Shown: one piece after another, positions 1 through 10,640 of the stretch
Numbering within the stretch: position 1 is the stretch's first letter
Layout of the letters: each line of letters begins with the position of its first letter
NCBI GenBank assembly: GCA_023213315.1
Contig: JAKCPI010031695.1
Span: 62,001 to 126,000, forward strand
From: Euborellia annulipes
Lineage: Eukaryota > Arthropoda > Insecta > Dermaptera > Anisolabididae
Reading direction: 5' to 3'
Length of the DNA: 64,000 nucleotides
The notes under the pieces: model-generated
What the model saw: the letters and a program-made list of their open reading frames with translations, nothing else
Told to the model about the DNA's origin: nothing
Database searches by the model: none
Translations under genes and position numbers: made by a program

Positions 1-384
1 AACTTAATTTTTAACTTTGCCCTCTAGTAAAGGAGCCCAACGCCCCAATAGCTTGGGTAGTTAAAGTTAATGTAATCGCCAACGAAAACTCAAAATCTAT
101 TTATTCTATTGATTTGCACACATAAACTAGAAGTAAAGGCCAAGAACCGAAAGACTTTAAACATGGGACCACCAGGGGGGTCAATATTTTTTTCTTACAT
201 AACCTATAATATTTTTTATATATTCAGAAACTATACTTTCTCCCAAGTAAAATGATATATAATATTTGTATCCTAATTTGTCTAATGTTGTCTTTCAATA
301 AATTTTATTTAAGACATATAAAGAGAAATTAGGGAAAAATATTTTCAATATTAATTAATGTAAATTTTTTATTTTCTTTTTAAG

Positions 385-2915
385 ATAAATTTACGTCCAT
401 GCGAGACCAGCTCAACGATTATTCTAGTTTTATGGTTGGCGTTTTGCGATCATCGAGAGGTCATCAAAGTTATAGAAATCCTTTTGACATCCCAAGACGA
501 TCTTTACTTGATCAAGTTATAAGAATGCGAGCGAATTTTTTGCAACTTTCTCATGCACATACAAAGTTATTAGATGATGATTTCGTTCATAGTATGCCCG
601 TAGCGCAAATGGGTAATTACCAAGAATATCTAAAAAGACAACAGCCACAGTTAAGAGAGATTGAATCAGCCCCCGTGAGACAACATATGTTTGGTAATCC
701 TTTTAAAATTGATAAGGTAATTTATTTTTTAATTTGTATTAATTTTTAATTTTTAATTTATTGAAAATGTATGATTGGTTTATGTCATGTTCAGCGTATG
801 ATGGTCGATGAAGCGGACATTGATCTAGTAGGCGGTGGTTCCACTAGTCAAAGTGGAGGTAGTTCAGGGGCAGGTGCTTCATCACGGCAGGGTACAAAGC
901 GATCATCCAGTGAACCTATGTCTCCTCGATTACCCAACAAACGTAAACCTGGCCCCTTACCTAAAGACACAGTCGCTCGACGACCAACATCCCCAAGACC
1001 TGATTCACCACTGCCATTAATTCCTAACTTTTTAAATTCCGGAAGTCTTACTTTGCCAGAGGCACAGTACCTAAGTTCTCCCGGGTCTTCGCCACCCGCA
1101 TCACCTGCTGCACCTGTTTCGGATGTGGAGGAGGATGGTCCATCCTCTCCCTCCCGTCTAGTGAATGGTGATTTTGGTGAGCGTCGTGAGGAGCGCGCGG
1201 TGTTAGTTGCGCGTCGATCGCACTCATCGCGCGCTCGGCTTTCAGGCCACCCGGATGTACCTGGTCGGCCACGATCTCCGTCACCTCCGCCTCCACCCAC
1301 GTTGCTGCCGACATCATTAGACACACCGCCGCCTCGGCTTGAACTCAACAATCCAGTGTCTCAACCGGCCAATTCCAACAACCACATAGCAGAATCAAGA
1401 GTCTCGCCTCCACACCTGACCAACCATTACGATCATGTAGAGGTAAAACAGAATCATTTACCTCCTCCGCCTTCAGCGCCAATTCCTCCGCCTCCACCAC
1501 CTCCTCCTTCAAAGGAGGAACTTGCTAAAATGCGAAAGCATAATTTGAATCTTCGGGAAAAAGTCTATCAAGAAATAAGAAGGCCTGGTAGAAGTGAGTA
1601 TTTTTAAAATTCTTTTGCTTGTTCTGAATTACCAAAAAGAAGTTTCATTAAAATAAATTTTTTAAAAATGTTTAAAGTTTTTGCATTCAATGAATATCTT
1701 GTTTCGGACTTGTCTTTTCATAGATATATATAACATTATTTTGAATGTGTATTGGTTGTTGGGCCAAGCGCCTCATGATCTCCAGCCAACCAAATTGGTC
1801 GAGAGCCCGATGGTCTGATTTAAGGGAAGCCCACCTATGCCCAAATTAGGCTGGAGATACTGGGTTCGATTCCCGGGGCCTTGGAACGTTTTGGTCCACC
1901 AACAAACAAACATAATCACAAAATATTATTAAAAAAAAAATTTATCTTCATAAGAACAGTATGAAATTAATTTAATTTATTTATGTTCTCATCTTATTTA
2001 TATAAGTGGATTGTATGGAGGGAATCAAGGGCGGATACAAGGGGGAGGGGAGGGTAAAGGGGTCCTCCCCCGAGATTTGGGAATTTTTTTTTTTCGGAAA
2101 CAAATTTTATTTTTAATCTAAAATTTTAGAAATTAATACTTAAAAATTTGATTTATATATATACAGAATGCGCCTTTAAATTACCGAAATCAAGAAAAAT
2201 TGTGTGCTATGCGACCAGTCACACCAGATTACCCCCCCCCCCCCCCCCCGAGAAACTCTCCTGGATCCGCCCTTGGATGGAATCCAAGTTGTAATAAAAA
2301 CGAGATAAGAAAAACCTGCCTTTATAATTAATTCGTGTCAATGTTTCAGGTTGGGTTTTCCCATCTTCTTCAGGGTCAAATAGAAGGGATGTTTATTGCT
2401 TGTTCGTCATTATAAAAAAACTCCTATATGGCACATAGGACCCTAGAAAGCGAACTAGCGATAAACATCTTTCTTCCATTTAACTGTTTAGATGAAGTTT
2501 GCAAAACATCAGCGAAACTAGACTTAGCTAATAATAAAGGTTTAGGAGGAACACCAGTTGTTTCCTTCTGTCTATTTTATCACAACCAATTATTAATCTT
2601 ATGTTAAATTTATTATATTTTCCTATCGAAGAATTTATTTTTAAATAATTTTTATTATTTTTTTTTTTTTTTTTAGATTTTACTACATTATTTAAAACTC
2701 TTGAAACATTACAAGGAACTTTGGAAATGAAAGTAAAGATTGTGAAAGACATAATTCGTGAGACAGTGCGTTTTAAAAGGAATTCTCTTTCCGAACGACT
2801 TGAACAATTTCTAACTACATTATCTCAAAACAATTCACCTAGTAATACAACACCAAACAATCATGTGACTCGTTCAAGGAGTAAAAATTCAACTTCGGCT
2901 ACACGGACAGCCTAA
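385..2915 (+). CDS. INTS6: Integrator complex subunit 6, C-terminal part (three last exons)
   Basis: INTS6 is a subunit of the nuclear Integrator complex, which cleaves nascent RNA at snRNA and many other Pol II genes and recruits PP2A. Exons by splice sites and phase: 385-716 (phase 1 in, phase 0 out), 795-1593, 2677-2915 (stop). Seen: the conserved block around NPFDIPR, LL(D)xDxxHSxPxxxMGNYQxYL and GNPFKxDK at about 480-716, then MMVDEAD directly after the junction, a long Ser/Pro-rich linker, and the C-terminal helix REKVYQEIRRPGR continuing across the intron into the IVKDIIRE...RFKR segment typical of the INTS6/SAGE1/DDX26B C-terminal domain. The N-terminal VWA domain lies upstream, outside the window. 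The linker is far richer in proline than the human one. An AATAAA at 3037-3042 is a likely polyadenylation signal. The stop is followed by ordinary AT-rich sequence. Confidence 0.93.
1745..1905 (+). repeat. tRNA-derived SINE-like repeat in INTS6 intron
   Basis: A GGGCCAAGCGCC head and a box-B-like GGGTTCGATTCCC near 1863-1875 sit in a unit ending GGTCCACCAA and an A-rich tail. A related copy is at about 18570-18720, which also has GGTCGAG, a GGGTTCGATTTCC box B and a GGCCCACCAA end. This argues for a dispersed Pol III-type SINE, not a tRNA gene. Confidence 0.6.
2026..2275. mobile_element. hAT-type MITE
   Basis: Terminal inverted repeats CAAGGGCGGAT...ATCCGCCCTTG enclose 250 bp. Flanking 8-bp sequences are gagggaat (left) and gatggaat (right), 7 of 8 identical, as expected for an aged hAT target duplication. 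A fragment of the dispersed CTGGTGTGACTGG repeat (2198-2232) and a C run lie inside. It sits in the last INTS6 intron. Confidence 0.75.
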
Positions 2916-4680
2916 AAAAATAACTTCGGCCAGTGGGGCTTTCTCTTTTATTTTCTAGTGAGCTATTAAGAGAAACTCTTTCATATACATAACATTTTTT
3001 TCATTTATCATCAAAAAAAAGATGTAGTTTATTATTAATAAAGATTGTTTTACAATAATTGTTATTATGTACAAATTTGATAGATTTTATAGATTCAATC
3101 AGATATTGTAAAACAATCTTTATATATAAAAAATTTAATAAAAATATATTTTATTAAAAAAGCAATAAATTTAATTAAAAATGACATTGATAAAAATGTT
3201 AGTTAAATAACTGTTATTTATATTTATTTAAAAATATTTAAGATTACAGTAAAACCTGTTAAATATTTTATAAAAACAGGGAGTCAGAGATGAACAAATG
3301 ACTTCAAAAATCAAACTCGGGATTTCTCAACCTCTAATTAAATAATTTTTTGAAAATAAATAAAACACTGCCATAATTGCCTGAATAATAAGGCAATTTT
3401 TTCTAAAAAATAAAAAATTGCAAAATAAAATTAGGTTTAGGGTCCCAGAGTTTGTACCATTATTCTTGAAAATTACAAATTTTAGATTTCTTTTTTTTAA
3501 AAGTACTGCATATTTTTTAACTAGATTGTTTCCTTGGTGTAGGGGTTAGCGTCCTGGCCTTCTGTACCAAGGGTCGCGGGTTCGCATCCCGTCTCATGCG
3601 ACAATTTATTTCAATTGGATTGGCTAACAATCTTATTGAAATAAATAAAGAAGGGGACTAAATGGCCTTCGATGCCGAAAGACCTTAATAAAAAAAAAAA
3701 AAAATCAAGCAAAATTCACACTCGTTTTTAAATTTTTTTTTAAACATCCCTTACTGAGCATAAAATATATTTGATAGTTTAGTATGTAAATATATTTTTA
3801 TAATATACTTTTTTTATGAGAATAAAAATATCAGGTTTTACTGTTCTATCAAATGGGTTTTAAGAATTTCCCCTTTTTTTTTAACTTTATATTTCTATAC
3901 TTAAAACAAATTTATAAAATTACTCTATATTTAAATTCATTCATTTCATTTTTAGTTTAAAAAACTCAATAGTCCAAAAAACCGCGATTTTTTGATTTTT
4001 CACATTTGTTTTACTAATTAAAATCAAGATTTATTCCAATTCTACAGTATATTTCTTACAATTTATAAAAGAAATAACAATGATTATAAAAATTGATACA
4101 TATTTTATTATCTTTAGATAATTTTAATTTATACATAATGTAAAATTTTAAATATATATATATACTGGATAATTTTAAAAGGTAAGTATATATATTTTCA
4201 AAAAAAATTTTTTTATTTTGTTAAATTATTTTTATCTTGATCTTAAAGATTCATTTTTTTAATTTTGTTTTCAGATAACTTCAAGAACATACTACAGAGT
4301 ACAAGAATTTATTAAATTAAAAAGATATTTTTATAGAACAAAAAAAAATAGTACGCGTTGTACATCAATTTGTTGTAAGAAATTGTATTATATAACTATA
4401 TATTGTGAAGAAGAAAAAACAAACTATTTCACATATTGTATTTTTATCGGACATTTGATTTTTCCTTTAATTTTCAAATTCTAATTCATTTTCTCATTCA
4501 TTAAAAATAAAAAATTTACAAAAAAAAAAAAATTATATCATCTTCCAAAAAAATTCATTTCTTTTAAAATTTTTCATTTGACATTTATTTCGATTGATGC
4601 TGTGGATATATACAGGACCATGAAAGAGGATAGATAGACCCCCTCTCCCCCAAACTTACATCAAAATTTAATAAATAGAA
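2916..4680. other. INTS6 3' region and AT-rich spacer with one SINE
   Basis: After the INTS6 stop there is a 3' UTR-like stretch with AATAAA at 3037, then very AT-rich sequence with TA and poly-A/T runs. Apart from the SINE at about 3525-3695, I see no gene, splice pattern or terminal inverted repeat here. Confidence 0.5.
3525..3695 (+). repeat. tRNA-derived SINE (family with 3' AATAAATA hairpin)
   Basis: Pol III-like head: box A TGGTGTAGGGGTTAGCG and box B GGGTTCGCATCCC, followed by CTCATGCGACAA. The body has a short hairpin in which TTTATTTCAATTGGATTGG is followed by TTGAAATAAATA, then GGGGACTAAATGGCC...GATGCCGAAA and a poly-A tail. The same layout recurs at about 7850, 8110, 31030, 32735, 41610 (-) and 62440 (-), so this is a multicopy SINE, not a tRNA gene. 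Confidence 0.8.
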
Positions 4681-4713
4681 GAAAAAACCAGCGCCTCTTT
4701 ATCCATCATAGGC

Positions 4714-4774
4714 ACTATTTATTTGCAAATATTTCGGGTTGCATAACGCCACCCATCATCAGTGCAGCATTAGT
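4714..4774 (-). ncRNA. Hammerhead ribozyme motif A1
   Basis: On the minus strand: stem I half UGCA (4763-4766), core CUGAUGA (4756-4762), extra U (4755), stem II GGGU/ACCC (4751-4754 with 4736-4739), GAA (4733-4735), a two-bp loopless stem III AU/AU (4729-4732), cleavage nucleotide U (4728), stem I half UGCA (4724-4727). Beyond an internal loop, ACUA pairs with UAGU (4771-4774 with 4714-4717). The loopless stem III suggests weak activity or action as a dimer. Base-pairing is seen; catalysis is inferred. Confidence 0.6.
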
Positions 4775-4847
4775 TTTGGTGGTGGATGTCGTCTGTATAA
4801 ATGTTATACAATCAGAGGCAAAAATATAGACGACATCCACCGCCAAA

Positions 4848-4909
4848 ACTATTTACTGCACTGATGATGGGTGGCGTTATGCAACTCGAAATATTTGCAA
4901 ATAAATAGT
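4848..4909 (+). ncRNA. Hammerhead ribozyme motif A2
   Basis: Plus-strand partner of A1. Core CUGAUGA at 4861-4867, extra U, stem II GGGU/ACUC (4869-4872 with 4884-4887, one G-U), GAA 4888-4890, stem III AU/AU 4891-4894, U 4895, stem I UGCA/UGCA (4857-4860 with 4896-4899). After an internal loop, ACUAUUU (4848-4854) pairs with AAAUAGU (4903-4909). The outer helix is longer than in A1. Confidence 0.6.
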
Positions 4910-5020
4910 GTCTATGATGGACAAAGAGGCGCTGGTTTTTTCTCCTATTTATTAATCACAACCTCCAGCCCAAACAATCAACGATTATAATATATATTAT
5001 ATATATATATTGCTCTATGT

Positions 5021-5489
5021 CAGCGTTTTAAAAAGTGGGACGATTATTAGCCACAGAGAGCTATTTTCCAAATTATCACAAAAGTTTTATAAATAAAATA
5101 ATAATAATAAATAGGAATAAATAAAAAAATATTTTATAGATATGAGTAGCTAACTACAAGAACACAGAGATTTGATAATGCGCTAGTATTAGAATTTAAT
5201 TAAAAGACAATAATAAAATATTGTTTTTTTTTTCTTTTTTTTTTATGAAGGTCGTCCTCAAGGGAAAGATCTCAAGGATTTACTCGACGAAAATATTATT
5301 GAATTACAATCAGGATTTTTTGGCCGCGAGGCCGCTACCACACATGTTGAGGATCGAGGCGTGTACTATTCAGGCCGGGCCTTGAGGAAAATCCGATGGT
5401 GTATTGGAACCTTAAGTTTTATTAATAAAATTTTGTGTTTGTATTATAAAGTGGTAGGGGGAGGCGTGGTAACAGTTTAGAAACCACTG
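5021..5489. mobile_element. hAT-type element with perfect 8-bp target duplication
   Basis: The left end CAGCGTTTTAAAAAGTGG and the inverted right end CAGTGGTTTCTAAACTG are flanked by identical ctctatgt at 5013-5020 and 5490-5497. This 8-bp duplication is diagnostic for hAT transposition. The element is 469 bp, too short for a transposase. Its right half has an open frame without ATG (about 5253-5480, + strand) that I do not recognise. Confidence 0.75.
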
Positions 5490-6352
5490 CTCTATGTGTG
5501 AATATTAAAATTTAATTTAATTAATAATGGGGGGGGGGGGGACCTCTAGAAAATATTTTAAAGGTACGGGCCTGAATGTTTACAAGTATTTTACTAAAAA
5601 AAAAATTGAATTAATACTTTTTATGAGACAAATTTTAAAATTTTATACCATAAACATTTCAATCGAAGAAGAAAACAAATCTTGACATAGTGAATTAACT
5701 AGAGTGGGCTCGCTCGCTCTCTTTCTTTTTTTCCCCCAGGAGTAAATTGATAAAATATCTACAGGTAAATTTCAATAATCTCAAAAAACATTTCCTTTAA
5801 ATTTATAAGTTTAGGATATCTATTATTAACATTTATAATTAAAATTGAGTTACTTATAACCTGAATTAATACTTTGACATATCATTCTTTTTTTATTAAA
5901 TACGATTTAATTAAAAGTTGTACTCGAAACAAATTAAATTTAACAAAGAAAAATCATTTTTATCTAAAAAAATCTTTTAATTATTAACATAATATTACGA
6001 AACAAATCATGCATTTTAGCAAGGATATCACATGATATAAATTAGATAATTTTTTCCACTTTAATATACAAATAACGATATCTTAAAAACGAAGATAATA
6101 TTAGTATATATATAAATTGTTGAAACAAGAGATTGAGAACATTTTGTTGCTGGTTCATCTTTTATATATACTTTCTATTAACGTAAGTCATTAATCCATA
6201 TATATATATATATTCATTAAAACCCTTCAGGAATTAAAGCCCTCAGATACTCAGATTTATCTAAAAGATTGGTATCTAGTGAAGGCGCTACGGGGGCCCC
6301 CTCCGACAAAGGCATCTGCCCCCCCAATTTTTTTTGTTTCTCTGTTGATATT

Positions 6353-6605
6353 ACGCTCAACATGCCCTACTACTGGACCACAGTATCGCACAATAGCTTA
6401 TTTAAATATGATAGATCGCTAATTTCAGGTACTGAGGCGACCGGAGAAATCTGAACGCTTGATTAGAGCGGCGTTTCTCTAGTAGACTGAAATTAGCGAT
6501 CTATCATATTTAAATAAGCGAGTGCGGTACTGTGGTCCAGTAATAAGGTAGTAGGACATGTTGAGCGTCGACAGATCCGTGGTGCGACTCCCGGCGGTAC
6601 CTACA
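6353..6605. repeat. Foldback repeat with shared tail
   Basis: The left arm, around GGACCACAGTATCGCACAAT and GATCGCTAATTTCAG, is inverted at 6486-6565. The sequence just right of it, CGTGGTGCGACTCCCGGCGG to about 6605, recurs in reverse orientation at about 28690-28745 inside another foldback element. It is noncoding and multicopy. Confidence 0.6.
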
Positions 6606-6820
6606 TTTTTCGCTTATTTAAATTAATAAGTTCTTGGTTATATGCTTTTCATAATTACTTCATGGACCAACACTTGATATATATATACTTATATGCACTT
6701 GGTAGATATATTCTTGGTTTAAAAAAGATGACAATTATAATTTATATATATATATATATATATTGATGGAGAAAATGGCTGTATATATATATTTTTTTTC
6801 TTTATTTCAGAGCGTATAGA

Positions 6821-6879
6821 GGCTAACAAGTTTGCGCAAAAATCACTTGTTTCGGCGAAATAACACCTTCATCAGAGCC
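6821..6879 (-). ncRNA. Hammerhead ribozyme motif B1
   Basis: Minus strand: stem I GGCU (6876-6879) with AGCC (6821-6824), core CUGAUGA (6869-6875), extra A, stem II GGUG/CGCC with one G-U pair around a UUAUUU loop, GAA, six-bp stem III ACAAGU/ACUUGU, cleavage nucleotide U (6825). All core positions are canonical. Confidence 0.7.
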
Positions 6880-6991
6880 ACATTAACTGGAATACAATTA
6901 CAATTTTTACAATGATGTATTTTACAAATAGAACAGAAACAAATTAAGTAAATATTTTACATCATTGTAAAAATTGTAATTGTGTTAATGT

Positions 6992-7050
6992 GGCTCTGAA
7001 GAAGGCGTTATTTCGCCGAAACAAGTGATTTTTGCGCATACTTGTTAGCC
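6992..7050 (+). ncRNA. Hammerhead ribozyme motif B2
   Basis: Plus strand: stem I GGCU (6992-6995) with AGCC (7047-7050), core CUGAAGA (6996-7002; N7 may be any base), extra A 7003, stem II GGCG/CGCC (7004-7007 with 7014-7017), GAA 7018-7020, stem III ACAAGU (7021-7026) with ACUUGU (7040-7045), cleavage U 7046. All three helices close in a single molecule, unlike the ACGU-type copies. Confidence 0.72.
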
Positions 7051-7275
7051 TCTATAGGCCTACGCTCTGAAATAAAGAAATATATATATATATATATAAA
7101 TTATAATTGTCATCTTTTTTAAACCAAGAATATATATACCAAGTGCACGAGATTTTAATACATAATACTGGTTCACACTAAAATAATCATGATATATATA
7201 ATTCTTTATTTTATCAAATGAAATGATTGATTTTATATTAATTTTATTTTTTCATTGTTCTTTTTAGAAAATACA

Positions 7276-9513
7276 ATGGTGGTCCACTGGGGAATTGTAA
7301 GTGCCGGAAAAATATCTCATGATTTCTGCAATGCACTTAATACGGTAATGACAGAAAACCGTCACAAAGTTATAGGAGTTGCTGCAAAAGATCTAAATCG
7401 AGCGAAAGAATTTGCTACTAAACACGCAATTCCGAATGCTTATGGCACTTATGAAGAACTTTTCAAAAATTCTCAAGTTAGTAAGTATTGAATTTCCAAA
7501 TTATAAAATAATTAATGTTAATATTTATCGACATATGATTTTATTTATAGAAATTGTTTATATTGGAGCAACCAATAATCAGCATTATGATCTGGTCACC
7601 TCAGCTTTGCAAAATGGAAAACACGTCCTCTGTGAAAAACCTCTTACATTAAATGGTCGAGACACTGAAAAACTAATCGCTCTCGCTAAAAAACAGAAAC
7701 TCTTTTTTATGGAAGCTATATGGTCAAGATGTTTTCCCTTAATTGAAAGAGTTCAACAAGAGGTACCTTTGTTTATTCCAATTAATATTTAATAGAATTA
7801 ATAATACATTTATAAACTATTAAATAAAACTAGTATCCGCTTCTTGTGATTAGGTGTCGCATCCCGTCTCATCCAACAAAAATTTATTTCAATTTAATTG
7901 ACTATCATTAAATTGAAATAAATAGAGACGGGGTCTAAATGGTCTCAAAACTAGACATCAAGGCTAAATGTTAACACAATTTCTTTAAGTATCAACTTTT
8001 TTTTTTATATCATCGTAAAATTTTTTTTTTCAAATTTGGATATTTATTTTCCACCATCATCAAAGAGCGGATCCAGAAGAATTTTTTGAGGGGTAAGGTA
8101 ATTTTTTTTGCCCTTGAGCCATAGCACAGTGGTAGAGTGCTTGCCTCTTCTGCTAGGGAGCCACGGGTTTGCATCCCGTCTTATACGAGAAAAATTTATT
8201 TATTTGTAAGAAAAAGTAAATATATATATATATATATATACAAATCAAATTTTTAAGTATTAATTTTTAAAATTTTATATTAAAAATAAAATATAATTTC
8301 CAAGAAAAATATTTTTCTCAAATCTTAGAAGGGGGGGGGGAAGGGAGCAATTACTCAAATCTCAGGGGAGGGGGGAGTAATTACCTCCCCTCTAAGATTT
8401 GAGAAAAATATTTTTCTTGAAAACTATATTTTATTTTTAATATAAAATTTTAAAAATTAATACTTAAAAATTTGATTTGTTATATATATATATATATTTA
8501 CTTTTTCTTACAAATTTTTTCGTATAAAGCGGGATGCAAACCCGGGGCTTCCTAGCAGTGATTTGAGTAATTACTCCCCCCCCCCCCCCCTCTGAGATTT
8601 GAAAAAAATATCTTTCTTGGAAATTATATCCCCCCTCCACCCTGTATGACTCCTTGCAATCATCCCACTGATTTATGTATTTTTTCCTTAGATGAAAGCT
8701 GGAACAATCGGTGAAGTGATACAAGTAGAGGTTAATTTTGGATTTCCTTTGGAATCTGTTGATCGGATTAGTAATCCACAACTTGGCGGTGGAGTCACCC
8801 TAGATCTTGGAGTGTACACTTTACAATTTGTAACGATGGCTATGGGTGGTGATCGACCTGAAAAACTTGTCGCAACGGGGCATTGCAACGAGGAAGGTTC
8901 TGATATTGCTGTGGTGGCTGCTTTGAAATATAGTAACGAACGAACCGCTATTATCTCTATGAGTGGAAAGGTAAATCAAATCATCAATCTTCATGAATTA
9001 TATAATAATAATCAAAAATAAAATTATAAAATTTCTTATTAAACTTAATTATATTTTATTTCAGACCCAGTTATCTAATGAAGGTGTGATTCGAGGCACT
9101 AAAGGAACAATCCGCGTGCCTTCATTTTGGTGCCCAGATAAAATAATAATACCAAATGAGACACTTGAGTTTCCTCTACCAACCGGCGCTAAATACCCCT
9201 TTAATTTTTTAAACAGCGAAGGTTTAGCTTATGAAGCAGAAGAAGTTCGACGATGTCTTGAATATGGTAAATACATAAATGGATCAATGAATTTAAAAAA
9301 AAAAAAAAAAAAAATAGTAAAGTAAAGTAAAGTGAGAAGTATTTTCTACTCATTAAAAATTAGTATAGTGAATAACTAATATTATCCATAAATTTTTTTT
9401 AATTTTTAGGCTATTTGGAGAGTTCTAAAGTTCCTCACTCTTTAACTCAACTAATGGCTGATCTTGAAGAGGATATCAGAAAACAATTGGGAGCAAAATT
9501 TCTCGATAATTAA
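7276..9513 (+). CDS. DHDH: Trans-1,2-dihydrobenzene-1,2-diol dehydrogenase (GFO/IDH/MocA family), complete
   Basis: A cytosolic NADP-dependent oxidoreductase of the Gfo/Idh/MocA family; the vertebrate enzyme oxidises dihydrodiols and D-xylose. Exons: 7276-7480, 7551-7762, 8692-8970, 9065-9266, 9410-9513. Phases agree and the total is 333 aa plus stop, close to the human protein at about 334 aa. Seen: N-terminal Rossmann start WGIVSAGKIS (about residues 5-14), RAKEFATKH, the CEKP motif with the catalytic-region Lys (encoded near 7632), then FMEAIWSRCFP, the GGG..LDLGVY motif and TKGTIRVPSFWCP of the C-terminal alpha/beta domain. The start is the first ATG after a splice acceptor at 7266-7267, so a 5' UTR exon probably lies upstream. 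AATAAA near 9700 may end the transcript. Intron 2 holds an inverted SINE pair. Confidence 0.95.
7835..7985 (+). repeat. Truncated tRNA-derived SINE in DHDH intron 2
   Basis: Starts inside the box-B region (AGGTGTCGCATCCCGTCTCAT), then shows the family body with TTTATTTCAA...TTGAAATAAATA and GGGGTCTAAATGG. Same family as the copy at 3525. Confidence 0.65.
8108..8565. repeat. Inverted pair of SINE-tailed repeats in DHDH intron 2
   Basis: The left half starts with a Pol III-like head (CATAGCACAGTGGTAGAG, then GGTTTGCATCCCGTCTTA) and runs through TA repeats and an AT-rich body to a G-rich run. The right half (about 8380-8560) is its inverted copy, ending GCGGGATGCAAACCC. The transcript would fold into a hairpin of roughly 200 bp within a coding-gene intron. 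Confidence 0.7.
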
Positions 9514-10138
9514 AAAATATCATAGTTATAAGAAAAATTTTCTCATTTGTGAAAATTAAATTAAATGTAATTTTAATACATATATCAGCTTGTATATAGG
9601 TCAAATAATGCAGCCAAAGATTTTTATTAAAAGAAATTCTTCAGCCTGGCTGGGATAATATACTGTAATTAACAATTAAGTTAGGCTACTAATTGTATGA
9701 AATAAATTCTTTTTTTATTTTCTTTTTTTTTTTTAATAATTTTTAGGTGAACATAAGTCTTGAGTAAGATGTGCTTTACACAATTTTGGAAGAAAAATGA
9801 TAATATATACATTTTTAGGAGCATCAAAGAAATAATTGGTTTATAAATTTTAATCGAAAATATTAGTGAAGTTTTTGAGCAAATTGTAAATAAAACTCAA
9901 AAGTACATCAGTAAACTATTAGTACTCTGGGCAATTTTATTCAAAAGCATTTCAAGGGAGTATCTTGAATAACAAATTTCAACCTTTTGAGAAAGGTAGA
10001 TTTATTCTACCTTTTATTTATTTATTCTTCTATTTATTCTATTTCTCAATAAATTTCAACCTCGTAGCCTCCAGGGGCCTGGCAACTGAGAAGAGCAATA
10101 ATCACAGTAACGGTTAAGCAATGCAAAGCGCGGCGAAC
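9514..10138. other. DHDH 3' region and spacer
   Basis: 3' UTR-like sequence with AATAAA near 9700, then AT-rich sequence. A short fragment of the dispersed AGTACTAGTAC-type repeat lies near 9895-9950 (minus orientation). No gene is seen. Confidence 0.45.
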
Positions 10139-10261
10139 CAAGGGCGTACCCAGGATCAAATCTAGAGGGGGGCAGATCATTGCTGACCAGATTGTGACAT
10201 AGCTTTTTCATATATAGGGGAAAAGCCTTCGAATTAAAGGCATAAAATGGATATGGAGAAA

Positions 10262-10640
10262 ATATTCACCAGCGAGTTGCTTTCCACAATTAAAATAATT
10301 TATTCTGCAAATATTTCGGAATGCCTACGCAATCCATCTTGCGTCAAATTACACTTATGTGGAGCGTGTGTTAATGATAAAATTTTTTTGTATGAGAAGC
10401 CATTCAACAATTAGGGTGAATTTTTTAATGTACAAGTCACTGAGGGAAAAACTATACTTAAAAAATTCACCCTAATTGTTGAATGGCTTCTCATACAAAA
10501 AATTTTTATCATTAACACACGCTCCACATAAGTGTAATTTGACGCACTGAAGATGGATTGCGTAGGCATCCCGAAATATTTGCAGAATAAATTATTTTAA
10601 TTGTGGAAAGCAACTGGTGTATATTTTCTCCATATCCATT
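10262..10640. mobile_element. Foldback element D with hammerhead motif, nested in a hAT MITE
   Basis: A palindrome with arms starting ATATTCACCAGCGAGTTGC and its imperfect complement near 10610-10630. The inner arms AGAAGCCATTCAACAATTAG pair across a centre at about 10440. The left copy has lost four bases of the core (GCAAGATGG where the right arm has GCACTGAAGATGG); the right copy is intact. The arms share GAGAAGCCATTC and GCTCCACA with the foldback at 12215-14185, so both belong to one family. Confidence 0.75.
10535..10595 (+). ncRNA. Hammerhead ribozyme motif D2
   Basis: Core CUGAAGA 10547-10553, extra U, stem II GGAU/AUCC (10555-10558 with 10568-10571) plus an unpaired C, GAA 10573-10575, stem III AU/AU 10576-10579, U 10580, stem I GCA (10544-10546) with UGC (10581-10583). 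Stem I is short and the extra C at the base of stem II is unusual, so activity is doubtful. Confidence 0.5.

Larger units (their letters stand above)
4681..4945. mobile_element. Foldback element A with hammerhead motifs on both arms
   Basis: A 265-bp near-perfect palindrome: the left arm GAAAAAACCAGCGCCTCTTT returns as AAAGAGGCGCTGGTTTTTTC. Each arm reads outward from a central segment (about 4790-4830) and carries CTGATGATGGGTGGCG followed by CGAAATATTTGC. See the two ncRNA entries. No open frame is present. Confidence 0.8.
6697..7145. mobile_element. Foldback element B with hammerhead motifs on both arms
   Basis: A roughly 450-bp palindrome. The outer arms (ATTCTTGGTTTAAAAAAGAT and its complement near 7105-7130), TA repeats and a CTTTATTTCAGAGCGTATAG segment occur on both sides. 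The centre near 6900-6960 is AT-rich. Each arm carries a hammerhead motif with a long stem III. It lies about 130 bp upstream of the DHDH first exon. Confidence 0.75.

Noticed and set aside
848..1351. 167-aa minus-strand open frame
   Set aside because: It is the antisense of the proline-rich INTS6 linker. The plus frame is clearly INTS6 with proper splice sites, and the minus frame owes its length to GC-rich codons.
3540..3612. Possible functional tRNA gene
   Set aside because: Box A and B are good, but the sequence continues into a conserved SINE body and A tail found at many sites, and a proper 3' acceptor-stem partner is missing.
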